Of a stretch of DNA of 64,000 nt, positions 1 through 9,266 are shown one piece after another. Source of the stretch: UTCHB3 sp964531325 (GTDB lineage: Bacteria; Bacteroidota; Ignavibacteria; Ignavibacteriales; Ignavibacteriaceae). How positions within the stretch are numbered: the stretch's first letter is position 1; every line of letters starts with the position of its first letter. The stretch lies in the NCBI GenBank assembly GCA_964531325.1, contig CAZHCW010000010.1, forward strand, positions 1-64,000. Direction: 5' to 3'. Below the pieces are notes generated by a model, which did no database searches, had not been told where the DNA came from, and was given only the letters and a program-made list of their open reading frames with translations. The translations under genes and the position numbers were made by a program.

Positions 1-97
1 AGTCCAAATTTAATGATTTTTTGCAAGTTTTCAATCTAAATTATTTTTCTACCAAAAGAATTAATATTTTTACGCATTCAATAAAAAATCTTGGTAG

Positions 98-1783
98 ATG
101 AATACAGCAATCTTAGTCGTTTTGGCAGTTATTAACCTCGGTTTCATCCTCTTCTTTTACATAAAGTTTTTAAGGAAAAAGTCGCCCGCCACTGTTGAAA
201 TGGCCGGTACGGATCCGGCTGTTGAAAATCCGGTTTCCCATTCTGTTTCACCGGAAACAACTTCATCGAATCCTGATATTTACAACCGGCTTCTCATCTC
301 CCTTTTTGAAAGATCCTCTCTCGGCATAGTTTTATTTGATCAGAAAGGGAGTATCCTTGCTTTGAACAGAAGTTTGAGGGAAATTCTTGAGCTCCCGGAA
401 GATACTTCTGAGATGGTATATTTTACCGATTTATGTGATTTGTTCCCAACTGTTTTTTCTCTCGAAAAAAAATCCAACCAGGATTTCAACTCCTATGCCT
501 CATATGATTGCCAATTGAATATGAATAGCAGTGAAAAATTCCTCAGGGTCAATTATTATTCTCATGAAGTTCCGGGTCGAGATTCAGCCTTGATCGTTCA
601 GATAAGTGACTACACGACCTATAAAAAATTCGAGTTGGAACTTATCAATTCGAAAGAGGAAGCAGAGAACCTGAACAGAATGAAATCGATTTTTCTGGCA
701 AACATGAGCCATGAGATAAGAACCCCGATGAATGGGATCATCGGTTTTTCCGGATTGCTCCGGGAGGATGTAACTGAACCGAATCACATTGAAATGGCTG
801 ATAGAGTTTATAAAAGCGCGATGAGATTAATGGAAACTCTGGAATCTGTTCTCGATCTCTCGAAGCTTGAAGCCGAACATCAATATATTGAAAATAATGT
901 TGTTGACATCAACACTGTAGTAAATCAGGTTTATCATAATTATTTCGATTTTGTTACCGAGAAAAATCTAAAATTCACTTGCGAAACACCTGCACATCCG
1001 GTTCCTTTCGAACTTGACGAAAGCATCCTTGTCAAAATTGTAAAACAACTCCTCTCCAATGCGGTAAAATTCACCGAAACCGGGGGCATCTTCTTAAAAG
1101 TGGAAGAAGAAATACATAATAATGACCGTGTTGTACTGATTTCGGTAGAAGATACAGGTATAGGCATTTCGCTCAAAAATCAGGAAATAATTTTTGAAGA
1201 ATTCCGACAAGTCTCTGAAGGAATTGGAAGAAATTATGAAGGAGTTGGGATTGGTCTCTCGATTGTAAAACGATTTTGTGAAATGATAAACGCAAAAATT
1301 TCGATTAATAGTACACCAAGTTCCGGTTCCAAATTCACCTTAAGATTTGTGGATAAAATTGCAGAACATTCATCTGATATAGAAGAATTGACCTACTTCC
1401 AAAGCGAAAAAAATCTTCGAAAAAAGAAAATACTGGTAGTTGAGGATGACTTTACCAACAGAGAACTGATAAAGATATACCTTTCCGAGCATTACAACCT
1501 TGTATTTGCTTCATCTGCTAATGAAGCATTAAAAGCCGTTGATAAAGATCAATTTGATCTTTGTCTTATTGATATTAATCTTGGATCAAAACCAAATGGT
1601 ATTGAGCTCCTCGGGCTGATCCTTAAAAAATCTGATAAACCTCCTGTGGCTATTGCCATGACGGCATATTACCTTGGCAGTACAGAGAAAGAATGCCTTG
1701 ATTCAGGATTTAACTTTTTCATCTCAAAACCATTAAAACGAAAAAAGCTTCTGGAAACTATTGATGGTTTCCTCCTCTCTTAA
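98..1783 (+). CDS. hybrid sensor histidine kinase (PAS-HisKA-HATPase-REC)
   Basis: 561-residue membrane-anchored hybrid kinase that would autophosphorylate and pass phosphate to its own receiver domain. One N-terminal membrane segment (about residues 5-25) is followed by a low-complexity linker, a PAS domain (about 65-175), a HisKA dimerisation helix with the phospho-acceptor His205 in the motif SHEIRTPMNG, an HATPase domain (N box SNAVKFTE, G1 DTGIGI, G2 GVGIGLS), and a C-terminal receiver (about 442-561) with acidic pair VEDD, phospho-acceptor Asp492 and the conserved Lys in SKPLK. There is no periplasmic sensor loop, so the signal is probably cytoplasmic through PAS. No partner regulator is adjacent and the receiver is terminal without an output domain, so the downstream target is unknown. 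The 97 bp upstream are AT-rich with no gene. Confidence 0.93.
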   Translation: MNTAILVVLAVINLGFILFFYIKFLRKKSPATVEMAGTDPAVENPVSHSVSPETTSSNPDIYNRLLISLFERSSLGIVLFDQKGSILALNRSLREILELPEDTSEMVYFTDLCDLFPTVFSLEKKSNQDFNSYASYDCQLNMNSSEKFLRVNYYSHEVPGRDSALIVQISDYTTYKKFELELINSKEEAENLNRMKSIFLANMSHEIRTPMNGIIGFSGLLREDVTEPNHIEMADRVYKSAMRLMETLESVLDLSKLEAEHQYIENNVVDINTVVNQVYHNYFDFVTEKNLKFTCETPAHPVPFELDESILVKIVKQLLSNAVKFTETGGIFLKVEEEIHNNDRVVLISVEDTGIGISLKNQEIIFEEFRQVSEGIGRNYEGVGIGLSIVKRFCEMINAKISINSTPSSGSKFTLRFVDKIAEHSSDIEELTYFQSEKNLRKKKILVVEDDFTNRELIKIYLSEHYNLVFASSANEALKAVDKDQFDLCLIDINLGSKPNGIELLGLILKKSDKPPVAIAMTAYYLGSTEKECLDSGFNFFISKPLKRKKLLETIDGFLLS

Positions 1784-1844
1784 CATTGCTGTTTAATCCA
1801 AAAAAAATTTCTAAATTGCGTTTTCTATTTTATTATTTAACAAA

Positions 1845-3206
1845 ATGCTGAAAAATCTCCTCCTCGATACGAACTATTCCAAAAGGATTCTGAAACTCGC
1901 ACTCCCTGTGATTGCAGGTCTTTCAACACAGATGATTCTGTCACTTGTTGACACAGCGATGGTGGGACGCCTCCCTGACCCCGGTTACACACTCGCCGCA
2001 ATGGGGCTTGGGCTCCTGGCAACATGGGCTGTGGTCTCACTCTGTTCTTCACTTGCCACAGGCACCCATATTCTTGTCGCGCGTCGTTATGGCGAATCTG
2101 ATTATCAAGCCATAAGTGATGTCCTTTTTAATTCTTTTCTGCTTACAATCGCTATTGGACTTGTAGTAGCGTGTATTGGTTGGGTTTCATCAGATATCGT
2201 TTCAAATCTTCTTTCAAAGGATGACAAAGTTGCCGATTATGCTTCTCAGTATATGAAATGGCGCTATCTGGGCCTCCCCTTCTTTATGATTACTGTTTCT
2301 TTCAGGGGGTTCTTTTTTGGAACGGGCAACACTAAAGTATTTATGGTTTCTGCAATTATCATAAATCTTTTGAATATCCTTTTTAATTACATGTTTATTT
2401 TTGGGAAATTTGGGGCACCCGAAATGGGAATTGCAGGAGCTTCTCTTGGTTCATCACTTGCCACTGTGGCTGATGCAATTTACTATTTTCTTGTATTCTT
2501 CGGGTCCAAATATTATCGCAACAGATATCAGTTCAAAAAAAGTCTGAAGATCCATTCTGCTATTATCAAATCAGTCCTTAAGCTTTCAATTCCTGTTTCA
2601 TTTCAAAATGTTTTTATCCTTATCGGATTTCTTTCCTTTGTAGCAATTACCGGTTTACTTGGCATTAATCAACAGGCGGCAAGTCAAGCGATTATATCCA
2701 CCCTTTTTATTTCTTTCCTCCCTTCAAACGGATTTGGCGTGGCTGCACAAACTCTGATTGGTAATGAGGTAGGTAAAAACAATATAGTTGTTGCAAAAAA
2801 ATACGGATATGAAACCGCCAAATTAGCTACTATTTACACACTTGCCCTCTCCATCGTTTTTATCTTTTTCCCTCATCTTTTGTTGATGATAACAACGGAT
2901 GAAATTGCTGTTATCGATCAAGCATTGCCGGCAATAAAATTAGCAGGAATAGCACAGATATTTTTTGGTGCAGGTGTTGTTTTTGCTTACGGGTTGCAAT
3001 CGGTCGGGAAAACTTATTTTGTGATGAGTACGGAAGTGATCACAAACTTGTTAATTTTTGTTCCGGCAAGTTATTACCTCGGTATCTATCTCGAAGGTGG
3101 TTTAAGAGGTGCCTGGTCGGCTCTTATTCTTTATACCACACTTTACCTTCTTTTTATGTTTCTAAAATTTTATAAAGGTAACTGGCAGAATCTTAAAAAA
3201 ATCTAA
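1845..3206 (+). CDS. MATE family efflux transporter
   Basis: 453-residue polytopic inner-membrane protein of the multidrug and toxic compound extrusion family, expected to export cationic drugs or metabolites by Na+ or H+ antiport. The sequence has about 12 hydrophobic segments in two homologous halves, and the N-terminal region (residues about 14-45, with PVIAGLSTQMILSLVDTAMV) is typical of MATE proteins, where the first helix carries the conserved VDTAMVG-type motif. Its length matches the family. The stop codon overlaps the stop of the convergent MFS gene by 4 nt. The substrate cannot be inferred from sequence. Confidence 0.93.
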   Translation: MLKNLLLDTNYSKRILKLALPVIAGLSTQMILSLVDTAMVGRLPDPGYTLAAMGLGLLATWAVVSLCSSLATGTHILVARRYGESDYQAISDVLFNSFLLTIAIGLVVACIGWVSSDIVSNLLSKDDKVADYASQYMKWRYLGLPFFMITVSFRGFFFGTGNTKVFMVSAIIINLLNILFNYMFIFGKFGAPEMGIAGASLGSSLATVADAIYYFLVFFGSKYYRNRYQFKKSLKIHSAIIKSVLKLSIPVSFQNVFILIGFLSFVAITGLLGINQQAASQAIISTLFISFLPSNGFGVAAQTLIGNEVGKNNIVVAKKYGYETAKLATIYTLALSIVFIFFPHLLLMITTDEIAVIDQALPAIKLAGIAQIFFGAGVVFAYGLQSVGKTYFVMSTEVITNLLIFVPASYYLGIYLEGGLRGAWSALILYTTLYLLFMFLKFYKGNWQNLKKI

Positions 3207-4420
3207 TCCTTCTTGAAGAGTGGTGTTATCAACGCAAGTGAGATGAAAAATATCCCTACTGCAAGAAATGGATATCTAACCCCGAACAAGGTTACTAACT
3301 TCCCCGATACAACTGATCCGGTTATTACACCCAGGGTCTGAGAGCTGGTTGCGAGTGCCAACAGTCCTCCCTTGTTTCTGTCACTCGCCTGCTTCGAAAT
3401 CTGTGTAAACAACACCGGAAGAATTATTCCATAACTCAATCCCAAAAGTATCCGCACAGGTATGAGCCAGTAGATATTTGGAAGAAATGGATGGAAACAA
3501 TACATTACTCCTGTGCCCAGGGAGGCAAGCCCCAAAATTCTTCTTAAACTTATCTTATCCACTAACTTACTAAAATAGACAGAACTGATCGTTGAAAATA
3601 TTCCGAGGATACTGTAAAGTGCCCCGGCCGTAAGGGCAAGTGAAAAGGCATCACTAAGTTCAAAACTCTCAACATATAACACAAAAATGGGCCTGACCGA
3701 GGCTATCCCAAGTGAGGTTAAAAGAATAAGCCCCGCTGTTCCAAATAAAATTCTATTATTTATCAACACTTTAAAATTGTCCCTTACCCTTATTTCAGCT
3801 TCTGTGGTCTTCTCATTTTTACTCTCTTCCACAAAAAACAACACCACAAATGCCAGAACAGCTATTGTTATCCCTACTATCAGAAATACTTCTCTAAAGC
3901 CAAAAACTGTTGAAAGCAATCCACCGATTATTGGACCAACTACAACTCCACCATTACTTGCCGACTGCAGAATGCTGATTGAATAACCCTGTTTTTCCTT
4001 CGGTGAAATTGAAGTGATGAGTGACATCGCGGCAACATTAAAACCACTTAATGTCCCTTGTAAGAGCCTGATTCCCAATAACCAGTAAACATCAGGAACA
4101 AAAAAGATCAACATCTGAGCAAGTGCCAGCCCAAAAAGTGCTCTCACCGCCATCAGTTTCCTCCCCTTCCTGTCCCCCAGAGTTCCCCATAAAGGTTGAA
4201 CAATAAAAGAAGTGATGAATGGACCCGCAAACACTAAACCAGCCCACACAGCTGTCTGATTTGTATCAGTAATTCCCAGTTCCCTTATGAAAAGAGGAAG
4301 AAACGGAATAAGCGCACTCATACCACTCATCGCAATAAATTGGCAAACCGAGAGTATAAGTAGTGTCCGTTTCCAGCTACCCCCTTCAACCGGAGATAAA
4401 TATTTTTTCATAGGAGGCAT
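3203..4420 (-). CDS. MFS transporter (drug:H+ antiporter type)
   Basis: 405-residue major facilitator superfamily protein with about 12 membrane segments, length typical of the DHA1 multidrug group. The loop between helices 2 and 3 carries the diagnostic motif A, GTLGDRKGRKLM (G-x-L-x-D-R-x-G-R-K). It probably exports small hydrophobic compounds, but the substrate is not readable. Two in-frame ATGs lie 9 nt apart at the 5' end (4420 and 4411); neither has a convincing Shine-Dalgarno sequence, so the longer form is kept. The gene converges on the MATE gene and their stops overlap in CTAA, so two exporters face each other. Confidence 0.92.
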   Translation of the reverse strand: MPPMKKYLSPVEGGSWKRTLLILSVCQFIAMSGMSALIPFLPLFIRELGITDTNQTAVWAGLVFAGPFITSFIVQPLWGTLGDRKGRKLMAVRALFGLALAQMLIFFVPDVYWLLGIRLLQGTLSGFNVAAMSLITSISPKEKQGYSISILQSASNGGVVVGPIIGGLLSTVFGFREVFLIVGITIAVLAFVVLFFVEESKNEKTTEAEIRVRDNFKVLINNRILFGTAGLILLTSLGIASVRPIFVLYVESFELSDAFSLALTAGALYSILGIFSTISSVYFSKLVDKISLRRILGLASLGTGVMYCFHPFLPNIYWLIPVRILLGLSYGIILPVLFTQISKQASDRNKGGLLALATSSQTLGVITGSVVSGKLVTLFGVRYPFLAVGIFFISLALITPLFKKD

Positions 4421-4476
4421 TTTTAAAATAAAAAAGTACTAATTTATACTTTAAAAATGATAAATTTTAAGTTGCT

Positions 4477-6828
4477 GTGAAAACATTGAAATACTCCATT
4501 CTTTTAATCTTTATTTTGTTCACTTCTGTACTCCGGGGGCAGTCGCTCGATTCATTGTTGTCCATTCTGCCAAAAACTACCAAACAAAATAAACCTGCAC
4601 TGCTCGCTCAAATTTCCTATCATTATAAAGACCGTGATCCATCGCGCGGGCTTGTTTACGCTGCCGAGTCAGCAAAATTAGCAATAGAACGAGGTGATTT
4701 CTTAGCAGAAGGTACCGCCTATTCTTCGTTCGCCATTAACTATATAAATCTCAATAACTATGACTCAGCTGTAAGCTACGCTCTTAAAGCTAAAGAATTG
4801 GGTGAAAAACACAAAATCCCCGCTCTACTTGGAGACGCCAACAATTATATCGGACTTGTGTTTTACTTCCTCGGAAATGTTAAACAATCAATAGTTTTTT
4901 ACGCCGAATCTCTTCGACAACGAAAGATTGAAAACAATCCGGATAAGTTGTCCAAAATTTACAATAACCTTTCTCTCGCTTACAGAATGAGTGGCGATTT
5001 GACACAGGCCGAATCATTATTGAGAATTTCGATTGATCTAAAACGGCAACTAAAAGATGAACTGTCGCTTGCCAGATCATTTTCAAATTTGGCATTTTTC
5101 TATCGTCAAAAAAAAGACTTCGAAACCGGACTGAAATATCTCGATACTGCTCTGGCTTTATGCGAAAAGAACAAATATGAAGGTGGCAAAGCCGATTGTT
5201 ATGATAACTACGCCAATATATATTTCGACAAAGGAGAAATTAACAAGGCGATAGCCACTATTAACAAAGTAACTGAAATATACAGAAACGCGAAAGATAT
5301 TCGCGGAGAGTGTCAGGGATTGTTAAAACTTGCCGGCTATGAAAAAGCATTGAAAAACTATGATGCGGCAACAGAAAAACTGTTAGAGGTTGTAAGATTG
5401 GCAGGGGAATTAAATATTACCCATCTGATGACAAGAGCGTACATCGACCTTTTTTATGTTTATAAATTGAAGGGTGATATTCCAGCTTCGATGAAGTATG
5501 CCGAACTGTTAATCTCCAAGCGTGACAGTCTGTTCACAGGATCAATTTACAATAATGTCTTGATTAAAGGGATTGAATATGAAATTCGGATGAAAGATAA
5601 AGAGATACAAAATCTTTCTGAAAAGCAGGAATTGGTGGATCTGCAAAATAGTAGAAAATTTATGATCGTTTTGGTAATTGCTGTTATCTTTTTCCTTCTG
5701 TCAGTTTCATTTATCGTCATCTATCGCCAAAAAAGATATTTACACAAAGTAACTCAGGAGATGATCAATTCAATCACTGATCCTTTTATGTTACTTAACG
5801 CAAATACCGGCGAGGTCATATTAAAGAATCAACTATTTTCAAAGGGAAGTTTTAAAGATGTCGATTTTTCGGATAAAATTAATATTGAACGACTAAATCG
5901 TATCAAAAGCGAAAAATTGCCAATGATCGAAGAGGCTTCTTTTATAAATAGCGAAGGAAAAGAATTCTTTTTTAATCTGAACTTCTACCCTGTAAGAGGA
6001 ACAGGAGATTCGGTTGAACGAGTTGTTTTATATGCCGCAAACACCACAGAAATAAAACTTGCTGAAAAAACCATCCTCAATTATCTCCAAAAACTTAAAG
6101 CTTCTGAAGAAGAATTAAAAAAATCGAACGAAAGCAAAGATCAATTAATCTCTATCATCGGTCACGACTTAAGAAATCCTTTTGTGTTATTGATTAATAT
6201 TGCCGATATTCTTATCGATGATTATGATACAATGACTGACGAAGAAAAATTTAAACTCCTAAAGGATTCCCAGAGAACAGCAATCGCCACTCATCAGATT
6301 CTTGATAATATTTTGAGTTGGACTCGATCTCAGTCCCGTTCTTTTTCGATGATTAAGGAGCCGTTAAATCTTCACAAAATCGTTAATGATACGATCCTCT
6401 CGATTCTTCCACTGGCGGAGGCAAAAGGTATTACAATTGAGAACGATGTGCCAAAACAGTTGCCCGAAGCTTTGTTCGATAGATTTATGCTTGTTACAAT
6501 TCTCAGAAATCTGATTAGTAACTCAATAAAATACACGGAGAAAAATGGCAGCATTGTAATTAATGTATCTATGAACAACACCTCACACCTTGTGTTAAGA
6601 GTATGTGACACTGGCACAGGGATGACTGCGGAAGATATCGAACAATTGATGGTCGATGATTTTGTTTCATCAAAACCCGGAACAAATAATGAAAGAGGTA
6701 CCGGGATTGGCCTTCTCCTCGTTAAAGGCTTCCTGAAACAAAACGGTTCCGCTTTAAAAATAGAAAGTGCCCCGGGTAAGGGCACTTGTGTAAAATTTGA
6801 ACTCGAGAAAAGTAAAACTGTCCGTTAA
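4477..6828 (+). CDS. TPR-containing sensor histidine kinase
   Basis: 783 residues, GTG start. A signal peptide (residues 1-21) is followed by a periplasmic array of tetratricopeptide repeats (about 30-370, recurring Tyr/Ala-rich helix pairs), a short coiled coil, one membrane helix (about 393-415), a degenerate PAS-like domain (about 430-520), a HisKA helix with His563 in GHDLRNPF, and an HATPase domain (SNSIKYTE, DTGTGM, GTGIGLLL). This periplasmic TPR-transmembrane-kinase layout is common in Bacteroidota-type genomes. No receiver domain is fused and no response regulator is adjacent, so its partner is elsewhere. The GTG start is the only one that retains the signal peptide. Its stop overlaps that of the convergent pyrophosphatase gene (shared TTAA). 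Confidence 0.92.
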   Translation: MKTLKYSILLIFILFTSVLRGQSLDSLLSILPKTTKQNKPALLAQISYHYKDRDPSRGLVYAAESAKLAIERGDFLAEGTAYSSFAINYINLNNYDSAVSYALKAKELGEKHKIPALLGDANNYIGLVFYFLGNVKQSIVFYAESLRQRKIENNPDKLSKIYNNLSLAYRMSGDLTQAESLLRISIDLKRQLKDELSLARSFSNLAFFYRQKKDFETGLKYLDTALALCEKNKYEGGKADCYDNYANIYFDKGEINKAIATINKVTEIYRNAKDIRGECQGLLKLAGYEKALKNYDAATEKLLEVVRLAGELNITHLMTRAYIDLFYVYKLKGDIPASMKYAELLISKRDSLFTGSIYNNVLIKGIEYEIRMKDKEIQNLSEKQELVDLQNSRKFMIVLVIAVIFFLLSVSFIVIYRQKRYLHKVTQEMINSITDPFMLLNANTGEVILKNQLFSKGSFKDVDFSDKINIERLNRIKSEKLPMIEEASFINSEGKEFFFNLNFYPVRGTGDSVERVVLYAANTTEIKLAEKTILNYLQKLKASEEELKKSNESKDQLISIIGHDLRNPFVLLINIADILIDDYDTMTDEEKFKLLKDSQRTAIATHQILDNILSWTRSQSRSFSMIKEPLNLHKIVNDTILSILPLAEAKGITIENDVPKQLPEALFDRFMLVTILRNLISNSIKYTEKNGSIVINVSMNNTSHLVLRVCDTGTGMTAEDIEQLMVDDFVSSKPGTNNERGTGIGLLLVKGFLKQNGSALKIESAPGKGTCVKFELEKSKTVR

Positions 6829-7511
6829 ACCCCTCGTAATATTTCTGTCAACATCTCTTCGATACCGCCAAAACGGGTCTCGTAGTCCATCTGGCTTCGC
6901 CTGATCACTTCGTGTGCCTCTTCCCTGCCATATATATGCGTTATCTCAGTCCTCGATTTGGAAGAACCCGGGATATCTTTGTATGTGAGGAAATAATGCC
7001 GCAGTCTTTCAACAAGCGAAGGTGGACATTCGTGAATGTCTCTCATATTGCCGTAAATTGCATCACCTTTCATCACGGCTATAATCTTGTCATCAGCCTC
7101 GTCGCCATCCAACATTCTTAACCCGCCAATAGGTATCGCCTCGAGGGTTATTCCTCCCATCGTAATGGTCTTTTCGGCAAGTACACATATATCGAGTGGA
7201 TCACCATCTCCAATGATTCCCTTTCTGCCGGTTTTTTCGTCGCAATAAGCAGCCACATTTTCAGCACAAAAAGTTTGTGGTATCAAGCCATACATCGATG
7301 GGCTTACATTTGAAAACCTCTGTGGTCTGTCAACTTTTAAATATCCCGTCTGTTTGTCAATTTCATATTTAACTGTATCAGTGGGAACAATCTCTATAAA
7401 AACAGTTACTTTTTCCGGGGCACTATCCCCAATCGGAATTCCGTGCCAAGGGTGGGGTTTAAACAAGAGCCCCATCATTTTCCAGATGGGGTCTTTTTTT
7501 GCATCAAGCAT
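6825..7511 (-). CDS. ppa: inorganic pyrophosphatase, family I
   Basis: 228-residue soluble enzyme that hydrolyses pyrophosphate to two phosphates and so pulls biosynthetic reactions forward. The family I signature GDGDPLDICVL supplies the metal-binding aspartates, and upstream residues KYEIDKQTGYLKVDR match the family's substrate-binding Glu/Lys/Arg/Tyr cluster. It is longer than the about 175-residue E. coli enzyme because of N- and C-terminal extensions, as in many Bacteroidota and in the eukaryote-like branch. The gene has no operon partner that explains it; the DUF4412 gene ends 44 bp upstream on the same strand. The 3' end overlaps the convergent kinase gene by 4 nt. Confidence 0.93.
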   Translation of the reverse strand: MLDAKKDPIWKMMGLLFKPHPWHGIPIGDSAPEKVTVFIEIVPTDTVKYEIDKQTGYLKVDRPQRFSNVSPSMYGLIPQTFCAENVAAYCDEKTGRKGIIGDGDPLDICVLAEKTITMGGITLEAIPIGGLRMLDGDEADDKIIAVMKGDAIYGNMRDIHECPPSLVERLRHYFLTYKDIPGSSKSRTEITHIYGREEAHEVIRRSQMDYETRFGGIEEMLTEILRGV

Positions 7512-7555
7512 TTTATACTCTTAAAATTTTAGGTGAAATATTTAGAACTACCGCT

Positions 7556-8200
7556 TTATTGACCAAAATTACCGTCTTTCATCGATTTATAGCCCGCGGG
7601 AATTTCAAACATCGTTGAAGGAACATCCATCATTTCATACTTTGTCACTTCAAGCACTTTAGTCTCTTTGTCACCTTCTTTTTTAAGGATTAACACAGGA
7701 AACTGTGATGCCAGGTCTTTCATTTCAGCAAATAGTTGCGATCCCTGACTTTCCTGACCTGCGAGTTTAAAGAGAAAAAATCCACCAATCTCAGTTGTGA
7801 ACCAGGCAATCATCTCACCATCTTCTTTACTTTTTATAAGATATTTTTCACATGGCAGACCATTTATTGTTTTGGTTTCACCTGTTTTTTTAATGGTGTT
7901 CTCATCGAGTGTTGAGTCTGGTGTTAATTCATTTTCACCTAATGGCATCTCCATATACATCTTCATCGGATGCAGAACCATTAAGACCTTATCCTCCTTC
8001 ATCATTAAGGTTACCGACATCCCCTGCTCTTCGATCGAAAAAACAGCATCTTTACCGTTCGTATAATATTCCAATGGTTTTAGACTGCCAGATTCTTCAT
8101 CAAAAATGGACATTGTCACTTTACCTTCAAATATTTGAGCATTAATTGCAAAGCTCAAGACCAAAAATGTTAATAGAGTGATATTTCGAACTTTAAACAT
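7556..8200 (-). CDS. secreted DUF4412-type protein
   Basis: 214 residues with a Sec signal peptide (about 1-21, ending AINAQ). The mature part resembles DUF4412, a beta-rich periplasmic domain of unknown function in the LolA/LppX-like fold group: strands around GKVTMSIFDEESG, a Met-rich stretch (MKMYMEMPLG), and GLPCEKYLIKSKEDGEMIAWF near residue 120. No catalytic motif is visible. It lies 174 bp downstream of the DUF4249-like lipoprotein on the same strand and may be cotranscribed with it or with ppa. The family assignment is from memory of sequence patterns and is moderately sure; the function is unknown. Confidence 0.75.
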   Translation of the reverse strand: MFKVRNITLLTFLVLSFAINAQIFEGKVTMSIFDEESGSLKPLEYYTNGKDAVFSIEEQGMSVTLMMKEDKVLMVLHPMKMYMEMPLGENELTPDSTLDENTIKKTGETKTINGLPCEKYLIKSKEDGEMIAWFTTEIGGFFLFKLAGQESQGSQLFAEMKDLASQFPVLILKKEGDKETKVLEVTKYEMMDVPSTMFEIPAGYKSMKDGNFGQ

Positions 8201-8374
8201 TGAGTTTCCTTTAGTTGTGTGATGAGTATTTAATAAAATTTTAAATGTAATTCGTAAAGATAATTTACAAAGTCCAATATATGCACTATTTGTTACCGGA
8301 ATTGATGCTAATTAATTCTTATGTGAAATCGGACACTTCACTTCCCGGTAACGCCCGTAATAACGGCTTATTAC

Positions 8375-9253
8375 CTATTTGGTAATTGTGAATGTAGCCT
8401 CTTTTTTTACTGCTGAAGCAAACACTCCAATTCCATCTCCTTTGATGTTAATCAATGGTTCATGGAAATTCCCTTCCATGTCTTTTACATTTGCAGCAGT
8501 GATGGCAAAGTTTCTGAAATTTTGATCACCGGCATAAACCACAACTTTGTATGAATCATAAAACCAGGAATGAAACCTGCGGATTCCAATTCCATAATTC
8601 ACCGGTGAGGCTGTATTTATGTTTTGAGCCATAACCGACTGAAACACAAAGTTGTTAAAATCCTTTTCAACATCCTTTTTATCAAGATTTGGCATGAATG
8701 AGTTATCATAAATAAAGTTGTCTAATGTTGGGTTCTTTGGTAACACTGAGACCAAATAAAAATCAACTCCCGGAATTGTTGAAAACTCAACAAATGGTAG
8801 CGATTCATCTGTGTATCTAAATGTTCCAAGATTTGAATTTACCAGTACAAAATCATGTGCCGGTGTTGTTGTCTCTGACCCGGCAGAATACGGCTTCCCT
8901 TCAATCTCTGCAAATACTTCAAGTTTATACAGTGTAGCATACTCAACCACCACTTTATTTGTTCCATAACTTTTACTGACAGGATCATATTCCAAAGGAG
9001 TTCCGTTTATTGTAACCACCACCTTGTTTTCTGCCGGAGTTAATACAAACTGATTTGAATCAACTTTTGAGCTCAAAGGGAAATTTCTGGAGATAACAAT
9101 ATCCTTAATTTCCTCTCCGGGATAAATAAAGGCGTTTACAACTATTTTAGGTTCATAATTGAAGGATAGTGGATCAACAGATGGATCACCACATCCTGTA
9201 AAAAACGAGAGTGCTGTCAGTAAGAAAACTGATAGATATAATTTCATTTTCAT
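8375..9253 (-). CDS. DUF4249-like outer-membrane-associated lipoprotein
   Basis: 292 residues. A lipoprotein signal peptide ends at the lipobox TGC (Cys about residue 21), so the protein should be anchored to a membrane facing the periplasm or cell surface. The beta-rich mature part opens with a Big/Ig-like segment (KIVVNAFIYPGEEIKDIVISRN), characteristic of the DUF4249 family. The gene starts 13 bp after the TonB-dependent receptor gene and is clearly in the same transcription unit; in Bacteroidota, DUF4249 proteins are recurrent partners of such receptors. A role as accessory lipoprotein for the receptor is inference. The ligand is unknown. Confidence 0.8.
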   Translation of the reverse strand: MKMKLYLSVFLLTALSFFTGCGDPSVDPLSFNYEPKIVVNAFIYPGEEIKDIVISRNFPLSSKVDSNQFVLTPAENKVVVTINGTPLEYDPVSKSYGTNKVVVEYATLYKLEVFAEIEGKPYSAGSETTTPAHDFVLVNSNLGTFRYTDESLPFVEFSTIPGVDFYLVSVLPKNPTLDNFIYDNSFMPNLDKKDVEKDFNNFVFQSVMAQNINTASPVNYGIGIRRFHSWFYDSYKVVVYAGDQNFRNFAITAANVKDMEGNFHEPLINIKGDGIGVFASAVKKEATFTITK

Positions 9254-9266
9254 TGTAATTTCTCCT